From Volvox africanus (Eukaryota; Chlorophyta; Chlorophyceae; Chlamydomonadales; Volvocaceae): a stretch of DNA of 64,000 bases. Shown here one piece after another: positions 49,201 to 61,200 of this stretch. Below the pieces are notes generated by a model that was given only the letters and a program-made list of their open reading frames with translations, did no database searches and was not told the DNA's origin. The DNA is taken from NCBI GenBank assembly GCA_030268105.1, contig BSDZ01000013.1:3143001-3207000 (forward strand). The letters run 5' to 3'. Within the stretch, counting starts at the first letter, position 1; each line of letters starts with the position of its first letter. The position numbers were made by a program, and so were the translations under genes.

Positions 49201-52200
49201 CCATTTCAAAAGTAAATTGATGTGAGCTTAGCCAATATCATGAAACAGCTGAGATGGGGGTTGTAACTTACAGGCGGGGCTCCAATGCCGCCTAGATGAC
49301 AGCACCTGAGCGCCACGCGGGGGTGCGCCTCCCTGATCCGGTAGAAGGGGTTGCCACTGGCGTCTACCAGCCGTATCACCAAATCGTTATCCAGCACGGC
49401 GCCCTTGCTCAGCTATGGAGGTTCATTTTAGCGAAGGGGTGCGGAGAGGGGGACGAAGACGAATAAAACGAATCCTGGTGCTGATACTGAAGGAACGAGG
49501 AGTAACCGAAGAGGGGGGTTGTATGATTCAGGATGTCAAGCAACAGTGTTACCCGGTAGGTGCAGGAGACAGGGCTGCTTCGTCGTTAAGCGGTATGCGC
49601 GTGGTGGCATCACCAAGAAGCCCGAACCTACATCCCCTTTGAACCTGCCGAGCTTCAGCTTCCCCATCACCACATAACCCACATGACCCTTTAACCCTTG
49701 TTGCACTGGGCTAGTATCGACCTACACCCACATACCGGGAGCGGCCTGTCGGGAGAGGGTGAGTTGAACCAGTTTCCATTCTCGACGTTGATAGAGTGAG
49801 GCGGCCCACTGACCAGCAGCATGTCACGAGTGTGGCTACCGGCCGCAGCTGCGCCGCGGTCCGCACTGCCGGCTGCATCATTGCCAACGGCAGCGTGTGC
49901 GGTGGCGTAGTCGGTGCTCAGCGGCCGGCCGGAAGCCGTCGTTACGAGCGTCACCTTCAGGCATACATTTACGCTGGCCACGTTGGCCTGCGGATAGAGG
50001 GCAGGGACCAGAAGATTCGCCCGCCAACTTGCCGCATTACACTAAACTCATACATGCGGGCTCAAGTCGATTGGGGTGAGTCCCCCTATAGAGGGCGTCC
50101 CCCTGTAGAAGGGAGAAGCAGGGCTCCCTCCACCAAGGTTGCTAGGTTAATGGGCCGCTGTTTAGGATAGGAATGCCATCACCACCACGTAACCCCAACT
50201 TGAATGGGCAGTGCTCGAAGACGGATAAACCAAGCATCGGCTGACAATGAACTAATCTACACCAGGGCCAGTGTCGCTCCGATGTCACTCACATCGGGAT
50301 TGATGAAACCGGTCTTCCGTGACCACATGTACCAGAGATGGTGCTCATGGCGTGGATATGGGCCATCTCACTGCTTAAACAAAAGGAACAACATATGCTA
50401 TCTAAATATACTAAACCAGTTACGATCTACGTCTACTCCGTAAATATCTGTTAATTTAGAGCGCATCCGACCCCATGTACTAACAGGCAATATTTGAGGT
50501 CTTGATTGATTTAATTCAGTTGTAACCACCAGGGGGGATCACCAGGGGGGTTTACGCACAGAGAGAGACGTGGCCGTGTGCCTGGTACAGTACTCCAGCC
50601 GCAACCCCATCACCCATCGAAGGGAAACATCTTTTGCGCACACAAAGCCCAGACCGTGACCACCGTGACCCAGGTCTTGACACACCTTGTGGCCCCCTCC
50701 TGTCGTCTGCTTAAGGGCCGTCGGCTTCACGTACAGCCCGCTGATGAACATCATCATGTTGTCCGGCGAAAAGGAAACGCCCGCCGATCGTCCACCACTA
50801 GCGGCGGCAGTACCGCCGCTCCGCTTCAAGCCCAGCTTGAGCCGCAGGGGGTCGCCATTAAAAACGTCGGCGGCTACGGTGAGGGGGTGGCTGCTGCCGC
50901 CACCGCCACTGCTACCGTTCAAGTTGGCGTTGGCCGCCCCAGCGGCGGCGGCGGCGGCAGCGGGGTCCCAGGTGGACTCGAGCCGTGTGCGCAGATCCGG
51001 GGGAAAGGCCACCTGCAATTTATTTCCGGTTTGGAGACTTACGTCACGACGTAGCCATATATAACACCTAGGAATTCGCTTCGGTGCATCAGGTAAGGCT
51101 GTGCATGTGCGCCACTATCCCCGACTTCGTCTGTCGCAACGGCATACCATCACCATCACCATCACCATCACCATCACCATCACCATCACCATCACCATCA
51201 CCATCACCATCACCATCACCATCACCATCACCATCACCTCGTGTCCTTACAGCTGCTGGCCCGCAGCACTGCAGCCGGGCACCTTCAGTTTCCCGCCGGC
51301 CTTCCTGGGATCGTCCTTCGCGCCGCCACTAGTTTCACTCCCAGCCCAGACCACATACGCACCCTTCCGCCTCGGGCGTCCATTAGTAAGACCACCAGGT
51401 CCGGCAAGGTCTCCCCAAGCCGTACCACAGGCTGCCGGATTAATGGATCGGGTCCCACTACCGCTCCTTGCGCCACCGCGGGCGCCACGAAGAAGGCGTT
51501 CAGAAGCACCGGATGACTGCTGGTGACCTAGACAGGGGCTCAGGACAAGAAGGGTAAAACGGAGAGCGAACGAAGGGGAGTAAAGAAAGGAGCAAAAAAC
51601 GTTAGTTGGGACGAGAAGTATGTAGTAGCCACATTCCGCAACACGCCACTTCCAAAGATCAGGAGAGTTGCAGTAATAGTTATTTTCATGATTACTGGTT
51701 GTTCGCCGGAGGAAGGGCTTTCCACACGAAGGACATGTGCATGATGCAGCTGAGCCAACCTAGCCAGGTGGTGCCGCGTGGTAAAGTGCACCAGCATCAC
51801 AAACAATCTAGGGCCAGCGTGGCGACCTTCTCCTCTCCATTTCCCACCTGACATCCATCGCCAGCAGTCCGCTTCCGACATAGTGCTCCGAGGTTCCCTT
51901 ACCTTGGTTCCCTTATCTTGACCTGCCCTGCCCCCTATCCCACTGTCTCTTGATCTGCTCACAATCTCTCACTTGTTCACCGGTCTTGGGCTTCGGTCAT
52001 CTGACCTGCACCTATCAATGCCGTTTTCCCCCCACACCCCAGCCGCACGAAGCCCCACCTTGAACACGTGCTCAAGGGGTTGTTTCGGATCAAGTAGCGC
52101 CACGGGCATCTCCCTTGGCACGAACTTCATTCGGTAAGTGCCCGGTTTCCGCAAATACCGGCCGAAGCCGGTGAAGGTGAACCTGGTGTCCATGAGACCA

Positions 52201-55200
52201 AACAAACCAGGCGGCCAACCCGAGGGGCGAGATGTTTGTTGTGCACGGCAGAGCAATCGTGTCACCAAAACTTGCAAATAAATTACTCAATAATCCGACT
52301 TAAGTTATCCAGCATCCCATTGAGAAGTGGTGGAAATGAGATCAGGCAAGTAATATCAGGCCTGCAGCTCCAGCCTCACATTAATCCGATCTGATATCCT
52401 GGAGACCAACACAGCTGCTGGATAACACAAGTCTGGGCTGCACCGCACCGCACCGCACCGCACCGCACTGCACCCACCACGTGCCGCCTCCGGCCGACCG
52501 GACACTTCACCGCGCCACAGCACAGGGCAGTTTTCTGACAATAAAACGCTCATGTGACCCTTCCCACTCGACGGAGAACCACCGTCGTCCTCATGGGGGA
52601 TGCGACTGCTTCCGCGCGAGCCTGACGACGACACCTAAGCCCCTTCTTTCCATCTAGGGACTCACATGCGCTTGTCGCTCGGGGCAACAAACCCGGGTTC
52701 GATTTGGGCCACCTCCATCCATTGCCCCCTGTCATCATCTCCAGGACTGCAGGAAGCAGTTCTCTCCCACCTGCACAGAGGCGAGACGGCAGATCCAGAG
52801 ATTACTACCAAATCACCAGTTCGGGCATGTGGAATGTAAGATGGACTAAGCGGCATTTTCTTCTAAGTGGCATGGCACCTATGCAAGTGTGCATACATGT
52901 GCACATATGCATAGTGTGCCAGTTTTGCTGATCGTGGTAATCTTCGTAAAGTGGCTGCATGGAAAATTGATGCCAGGGGCACCTGGCCTCCTGCATGCCT
53001 AACCACCACAAAGGCGGGTTGCATGAAGTCCCAGCCCCAGCCCCCCGGGTTGGAAGCCCCCGGTTGGAAGCCCCCGGTGTATATCGGTAAAACGTAAAAA
53101 TAAAGCAATAGAGAGGACAGCGCAGAATTGGGTTTGAAGGAGGAGCATGGACTGAAGCCGCCATTGGAAAGCGAGTATGCATGTATGTACATCCTCGTCG
53201 AGTGGGAGAGGGGACTCGGGGACACAGTAGGAAAGGACGCTTCTGGAGAAGGAAGCAGTCCAGAAAGCTCCGAGGCCGTTGCATGGCTTTTTTACTTTGT
53301 AGGGGCGGGCATGCAGGTAGTAAAGGGGGGGGGACTTTCAGCGAGGACTACCGCATAGTATAGTTGCACTTCCAAGAAACGATCCGCGGGCGCCCGCCGG
53401 GCCCGATACTTACGCTTCTAGAAGCAGAGTTACCGCCACTGTGTACTTTGGGTAGTGCGATTCAGTCCTGTTCATCGGCGCAGACGGCGGCAGGCCCTCG
53501 CCTGAAGGCTCCACTCCCGCCCTGGCCAGGTCAGGGGCGGCGGCTTGCGCCGCCTTGCTTGGCCGGCCGCGGCGGCCGGTGCCACCTCCCGTTCTGCCAG
53601 CTGCGGAAGTTCCGGCCCCGCCGCTGCCGCTGCCACTGCCCTGGGACGAGGGCCTGTTGCCGGCAACGAACACGGTAATCCTGTTGAACGTATGATTAGT
53701 GTCGTACTCAGAGCGGGGAACGCCCATCTGTCTCGTAAAATTTCCGCCCAGCAATTTCGCGGCACATGCGAGCACGAGACGGGGGAAGTAAGGGCTGTCA
53801 TTTCAAACAGAAACATCTTTGTCACCCAGCCACATCTTATGCGCTCAGGCGCACGCGGCTTAACGAGATGCCTGCACACGTTGGCTGCCATGCGGCTGGC
53901 ACGTGGCCAGCTTGCCGGCCAAGAAATGCCGCTTGTGAAATGACTAACCAGCAGGTTCACAATGTTCAGGCCCTCGTTGTGCAAGTAGAGGAGTTGACTG
54001 GCAGCCGGTGATTGGGTCCGACTCGTACGGCACTTCCAGATCAACGAACCGAGGCGAAGAAGGCTTTAGGAGAGGCGCTATGACATGTGTTCTTGTGAGA
54101 GCTCAAATCGGAAAGCACACGGCAATTGAGAGCAGGCGAATAGGGCAGCAAGAGAGTCACCATCCCACCCTCGTTTTGCTGCTGTCCCCAACCTAGCGTG
54201 CACTTCTTGCAGCTTCTCCCCATCTCACCTCATCATCAGGCTCAATGGCCAGCATCCGTGGCAGGAATTCTTCCCACATCCGCACCATCTTTTGCTGCTC
54301 GGCCATCCTGTCCATGACCCGCTTGCCGCCCTTGTTCAGCGGCTGCAGCTCCATGATGCTCTCTGACAGCAGAGCTGCAGGATCAGTAAACGAAAGGGAA
54401 ACAAACGGGGCGGTGGAAAGGGGCAATGACTGGAGTTTATCATCGGGCTTTGATCGGAGCTTGGCCTGTCAATTCACAATACTCACGAATACAAATATCC
54501 TCGAAGGAGTCTGTGGAGACTGTGTTAACATAGTATGGTGTCTATTAAATTAATCCAGATCAGTTGAGGAGGGAAATGTGTTAGGCGGCACCATCGCGGC
54601 CCCGTCAAGTAAGCATTTACGGCTGGGAAGGTCGAAAGCACCGATGCAGCCGTGCCCAGTCAAATCCATTCATGGCGCCCACATGCCACAGTTGCCTCCA
54701 GCACAAAACCACAAATCAAGACAACTCACGCGCCAAGGGGGACCAATGGGGCCTCCAGGGCCTCACGAGCGCGTAATGCTGCTTTGATGCATCCGTGCCT
54801 TCAATGAAGAACTTCTGCACAATACGCGCGTGGCCGGCCAGTGATCTGGACCTGACAACGCCACAAGCAGCGCCGCCGCCAGCTGCTCCTGCCCCTCCGG
54901 GTACGTCGTCAACGCGTTTCTGGTTGGCGTTCACCACCATCAGCTGTGAGAACGGAAGTCGCATCGGGGAGTTGGGGGCGGCACAGGTTGGGCTGCTTGG
55001 ATCTGAGGTTAGCCCGTGGGGCGCAGGACGACGGGTGTCGTGAGCGGGCACGCCTAGTAAAAGGTTTGGGTGAGCGCAGGTGCATGCTCTGCGCAAGGGC
55101 ACGTGGGGAGGATTGGGATGAGAAGACGAGCAAACGAATGCTGGTGCTGGGGGTAGTCCGACAGAACGATGCCCCAGCGGCGGCGCGGGACAGTCCATTA

Positions 55201-58200
55201 AAGCCGTCACCCTTCAACATACGAGAAAACTACTCCCCCCTTTACACCTTGCGCAGTCGGGGGGATGACACAACAGAGACTCGACTCCGCCCATCATCAT
55301 AACTCGGTCCTTCGGACCCTTAAAAGGCTCTTGAAAGCAAATCCCAAAAGCCCTGAATGCACCTGCGCTAATCCCTCCCTCTACCATGCTCAGCCCAGCC
55401 CAGCCCAATCCTCGCTCTTAGGGCATCATCCCGTCCCTCTCCCCCGTGTTTTGCGGCGCCTAGACAATTTCCAGGTCCTCCTGAAAGAATTATAACTTTC
55501 TATCCAGCCCTACAACACACGCACCATCTCGCCCGTCTCCACCGGATCTGCGTCTCCGTATGCATACTTGTCGCTGCATTCCTTCATGCCTCGCTCCGAT
55601 AAGTCGAATCCGTGCGGCTCTTCCAGACCCAGATCTGTCAGCTCCACCAGCATTGTGGGCGGGACCAAATGGCCGTCCTCATCCTGGTCGGTCGATGAGG
55701 TTCCATACACATGGACGTGTCCTTAAGAACCACGGGCCACTTGGGAATTAAGCAGTTACGGTGGACGACTCCTAACGTGACATGTGTGTGTGTGTGATTC
55801 ATACAAATGCTTGCAAGGCTTCATCTGGCTCCATGACAACTTCTTAATTCGTCTCCATAAAGGCAAATGCATCATTGCCACAAAGGCGCCGGCGCCAGAG
55901 CGGGTATACACACTTTCTATCACGCGCTGGCGCCTGCGGTCCTTCCTTGTCCACAAAACATACTCGTCGGAAAGGTGTGTTCCGCTCTTCCGTTTGCCAT
56001 CATAGGCATTTTTTACATACACGTGACCATATGACACTCCGTCATCATCAGCAACAAAAGGCGATCAAGCCACAATCGATCTGTATGTTCCCTTACAACG
56101 CCGCTTGAGAAGGACTGTGCGCGGGACTCGAGCGTCTCCACCTCACCGTGAGGTACCAGTTGCGGAACGCCCCAAGCAGCTGCTGCGCCGCCCAGCCCCC
56201 CCGCAGGTCCTCATACCACCCAGCCTGACCCAGCCGCGGTAGCGGTGGCGGCCGCCTAGGAGAGGCCGCCGTCATGACTACACTGTTTCGCCGGCCACGG
56301 CGTCCCCTACCGATGGCTTCACCGCCTCCGTCGGCAGCAGACTCTTCAACATCCTTCCGCCACACGTAAGTCATCAGCCGCGGCTGCTCGTCCGAAGATG
56401 GCCGGTAGGAGGGACCAGCGGATGGGCCAGACTTGCAAAATAACTGCAGGAAGGTAGAGAGGGTTGAACGAACAAAGTGTTAATGCAAGAGCTTCAGGAT
56501 TCTTCGGGATCCTTCAGAATTCTCGTTGGTACCGTGTTCGGTTGCACTTATTCTCCAGCTTCATCTGCCAGCCCTACCTCCCCCCACCTCTCACACCCGC
56601 TTCTCCATGTACAAGAGAAGATACCTCGTAGGCCTTGCCCTCGAAGTCCGACTTGTGTTGGTGAGCCAGGGCATCCGGGGAAACCAGAAGCAGAGCCACC
56701 AGGCGGCCGGGATCGTCCAGCTTATGCGCATGGTTCTAGCCGGCGTAAGGGATGAGAGATAGACACAACGTAAGGGGTTTAGTTGATTTGGGGAATCGAG
56801 GCGGGAGGGGGCTGCGGTCATCACATGCAGTCATCACGTTAACTTGCTCCGGGAAGGGGAAGGCGGCAAGCGCTTAAACAGGCGATGGTCGGGTCATCAC
56901 GGGATACCCATGTTAGTAATGCCGTTGCTTGGGTGGTCAGCCCGGCAGGGCTAAAGAGATGGATCCTCCTTCGTCCACCTCTCTCGCCAAAGACGCAGGC
57001 TGAGGCGCGCCGCCTGCATCACACACGCGACCCAAATTTGCTGGCAGACCACAGGCTTCTCAACTCAAAACTCGGACGTCCAATATATGCCCTGAAACTA
57101 TCACCCCGCCCTGCGCCAACCCACCTGAGTTTCCTGGTCCATGCGTGCCAGTGCCACCGCCGTCTTGTATATTTCTGGGAACTGGCCGTGCAGCTTCGAC
57201 TTGATCATATCCTTGCCACTCCAAAACGGGAACACGAACAGCCTGTGTGGACAGGAAAGGTCCGTCACGCCGTGGGGCCACGGCAAACCGGCAGAAGGGA
57301 ATCGGCAATACGTTAATTCCCTGGTGGGTTTAGACTCGCGGCGACAGCAGGAGAAAGGGCAGAAGGACGTGGGAGGAACTGACAGCGGCGAAGGGCAATA
57401 AGCAAGGGCCCTGACATCAAATGATCCAGCTACCCTTAAGAACCTGGGACCTGGACATACCCAGGAGCTAGGAGGGTCCCTCCAGAACGAACGTTCAAAT
57501 CAGGAGCAGCACGGAATCCCCTGGATGAGCCCCGGAACAAGACCCAATATTGGTTATGGCCTCAGGCCACTCAGTCGACGCGCACTTTGCTTGGGCGCGT
57601 TTAGCACGAAGACCATAGCCGTGGCCTGAATGTCATGCCGCTCACATTTCACAGTCTGGAGAGGAAACAACAACTGCCATACCTGCAACAAACGTATACC
57701 CTGCTTCAACAACTACACGCAGCATATAATGACCCTCTACTCACTCCTTTCCGCTGTCGCCCAGCGGCTTGGTCCGCAGGCTGCGTGGAAGCGGTAAGCG
57801 CAAACAAGGAAAGTGAGCGGGCTGAAGGCAAGCAGGTAGCAGAGGGCCGGGGGGTCACACGACAAGGTACCATGCGTAAATAATAGGGGGGCACGGTTAG
57901 CAGCATCGGCGAGGCGGGCAGCTAAGTCCTCTCAGATAGGGCGCTGAGGGTGATGGTAATGAAGAGTCAAGACGAACGGCAGCCGCGGTTTTCGACCTGG
58001 CGCCAGGGTAAAACGCGCATCGCCAATGCCAGGGCGACGTTGTGTAAGGTGGCTGAGTGGTGTGCTTTGGTAACGGCCGCTGCTCAAGCGCGTGGGAGTC
58101 CGGAACTTCAGCTAACGCACACCCAGCTGAGGAGGGGACCTAGGTGACACCACCACCATCACCGCTCACAAATCCCCTCATCACCCACCATTGGCGGTAT

Positions 58201-61200
58201 GGAAAAAAAAGCCAGATGAGCACGAAGTCGCACACGCAGTCCTTCTGGCGGGTGTCGATGTCCGTATCATCTTCCAGCAGCTCCACCACCTCGACGCACC
58301 CTCCCGATTTAGAAGCCCGACCTGGCGGGCGCGGCTGCATGCCCCCGATGTCGTGACCTCTACCGCAGCCTTCGGGTCCAGCACTGCCTCCTGCCGTGCC
58401 CCCCCGCCCGCGACCAGAACCAGACGGCGGTTTGCCGGCGCTGGATTTGCTGGGACTGCTACCATCCATTTTCAGAGACAAGTCCGTGCCGCCAGGGGAC
58501 GGGTGACCGGGCGGTAAGTACCTGCTCGTACAGGGCAAGGGCGTAGCAAAGGTGCGACCGCTTCCGGTCGGAAAGGTCTTAGGGTAAAAACCTGCAATGA
58601 CATTCATGGTGTGGCATGACTTAACATATCCGCATGCCACATCTGGCCCACCGTTATCAACCCACCTCTTCCATCCATTCTACCAACCCATCATCGTCAC
58701 CATTAGAAGGCTTCCAACCATCATATATGCTTCAAAGAAGCTGCCCATGTGAGCCAAAACAGGACGGTCGGGATCTCTTTCTTACAATTTCCTCCACAGC
58801 TAAGCTAATGTACGCAACGCAACTCACTACGGGCTTCCGTAAGGCCCACCAGTGTCAGCGATCCGCTACGCAGCAAATCGAAATGCACGCACCACTGCCC
58901 ATCTTCAGACGCCCTGTTCCTCTAATCGCTGCGTGCTCTATGCAGGGTGCTCCCACGCCTACGTGCTCTAGTGGCTCTGCGCCAGCTCACAACAACTGGG
59001 CAGCCCTGGCGAGGAGCTCCGCAACTTGCAGACCCATTCCGCATTTCGCCTTTCCCCTGCTCTCTGCGCCCCCAGCGCCAACACCCAGCGCACGCCCAAC
59101 GATAGGACAGAGAATGAAAGGGTCCTTCCCAAACGCCAGGCCCAGGTTTGTCGTGAACTTCCCTTGCGCCATCTCCCTTGCGCACCTCATACACGTAACG
59201 CATAGCTCCAACACCTGGTTGGCATTTGCTAGCCGTTCCCACTCGCGCAGAACCGCTTGCAGGTCCGAGTTGTGCCCAAAGTCGTCGCCGCCTCCACCGC
59301 TGCCGCCGGCTCCCCTAGACACCGACTCAGGTGAGAGGCACGCCTGGAACAGCACGTCAGCGCCGGAGGACATGATTATCTCGATCCTAAGGCCACCTGC
59401 GGCGTGGGAGATGAAGGGAGATGAAGGGAGATGGAGATGAAGGGGGATGTAGGGAGATGTAGGGAGATGTAGGGAGATGTAGGGAGATGTAGGGAGATGT
59501 AGGGAGATGAAGGAGATGTAGGGAGATGTAGGGAGATGTAGGGAGATGTAGGGAGATGTAGGGAGATGTGGGGAGATGTGGGGAGATGTAGGGAGATGTA
59601 GGGAGATGTAGGGAGATGTAGGGAGATGTAGGGAGATGTAGGGAGATGTAGGGAGATGTAGGGAGATGTAGGGAGATGTAGGGAGATGTAGGGAGATGTA
59701 GGGAGATGTAGGGAGATGTAGGGAGATGTAGGGAGATGTAGGGAGATGTAGGGAGATGTAGGGAGATGTAGGGAGATGTAGGGAGATGTAGGGAGATGTA
59801 GGGAGATGTAGGGAGATGTAGGGAGATGTAGGGAGATGTAGGGAGATGTAGGGAGATGTAGGGAGATGTAGGGAGATGTAGGGAGATGTAGGGAGATGTA
59901 GGGAGATGTAGGGAGATGTAGGGAGATGTAGGGAGATGTAGGGAGATGTAGGGAGATGCGGCGTAAAGCGTGGGTTGTGTTGCAGGGGCGAGGTTGCGAG
60001 CCGACCAACCACCACGTATGGTTGCTGAGAGTGTTATCGCCCAGAAAATCAGCCACTACAGCTCATACATATATTTAGAATGCGCTGTGCATTTGAAGTT
60101 ATTGGCTTGAGGTTGAGGAATGGGGGTTGGGCTCTGGTTGTTGTGCTAGGTAGCTTGGTAGCATTCTGGAGATACGCGTTTCTTTGAGGCGCATCGGGAT
60201 AATTGAAGGCACGCGGTGTGGAGCTGATTAACAGATTTTGCGTGAAGGGCATGTCAACATGAACATACACTTGACTGACCTTTGGGACGCCTGCTGTTGC
60301 GGGTGAGTTCAGCAGGCATCTTGCCCCACAGCCATTCGGGAAAGCCGTATATGAACCAGTGGTACACCTGCTCAAGCTGCAGGCGTACAGAAAGGTTCAC
60401 ACAGATGAGGGGAGCGGGAGAACGAAGGGTGAAGTCTGATGGGTGTCAACTGGAGGAAGAACGAAGATTAATACTTGGGGGTACTCGCGTGTTCACACAC
60501 TGTCCGTCCCATGCATGAGTGCATGATCCGCGCGATGATTTTCCGCAGTAAGCCCGCAGCTCACAGCAATCATCATGATCTCCATTTAGAGGAGGCTGGT
60601 CAACTGCCCGGTGCCACTTCAGGTCAGGGAACGCAACAAGGAGATCAGAACGGAAAGTCTCCCCGCCAGGCCACATCAGGCATAGCGCAATAAGAGGACC
60701 ACTTGGGGCGCTGCCACATAGCGGGAGGGGGTAGCGGAAAGGTGACTGTTCATGTCCTGCCCGAGAATATTGATGATGATAATAATGATGATGATGATAA
60801 TAATGATGATGATGATGATGATGATGATACTGATAATGATGATGATAATGATAATGATGACGTACACGGCCGCCGGTGTGAAGCAGCAGGACAACGAGAA
60901 GCATGGGGTGTAGGTCACCATCGCGCGTGTACAGAGCACGGCAATGGTGGGGCATAACAGAAACCTCGTGACGAGGAAATGGAGGTGCACACGTGTGTCG
61001 AGAATGGGCTGCTATGTGGCAAGTATGTGGCGAACGCACACCGGGGGCTGAATGCCGCAGCATGGGCACTGTCTGCCGCTGCCCCGTAGACAGTGCTCTT
61101 GCAGCAGCAGCATTTTGTTCCTTACTGGATCCCTTACCCACCCTCTTGGCCAGCTGCTCCAGACTGGCCAAATCCCGCAGTATTCGCTCTTTGTCAGGCA

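Larger units (their letters stand above)
37098..57242 (-). other. Long central region of repeated beta-rich (Ig-like) segments
   Basis: About 25 exons encode stretches that read as successive beta-sandwich modules: '[18 protein letters not shown]' (52059-52182), '[15 protein letters not shown]' (about 51240-51527), '[17 protein letters not shown]' (49272-49412), '[15 protein letters not shown]' (42767-43212) and '[13 protein letters not shown]' (39300-39524). The recurring pattern, hydrophobic strand, then D-x-x-G-x, then 'G-x-Y-x-x', is known from the middle of SMCHD1 and GMI1. Several exons contain Ala/Gly/Ser-rich insertions (for example 53414-53727, 50686-51012, 43810-44218, 42767-43212) that account for the extra length. 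Function is inferred from position only. Confidence 0.7.

Noticed and set aside
51084..51526. Plus-strand ORFs with Ser-Pro or Ile-Thr repeats
   Set aside because: They run through the (CATCAC)n array and the antisense of a minus-strand exon.
58987..60015. 342-codon minus-strand ORF with a repeated decapeptide
   Set aside because: It is created by the 10-base tandem array, which is stop-free in all three minus-strand frames. The real exon is only 59215-59396.
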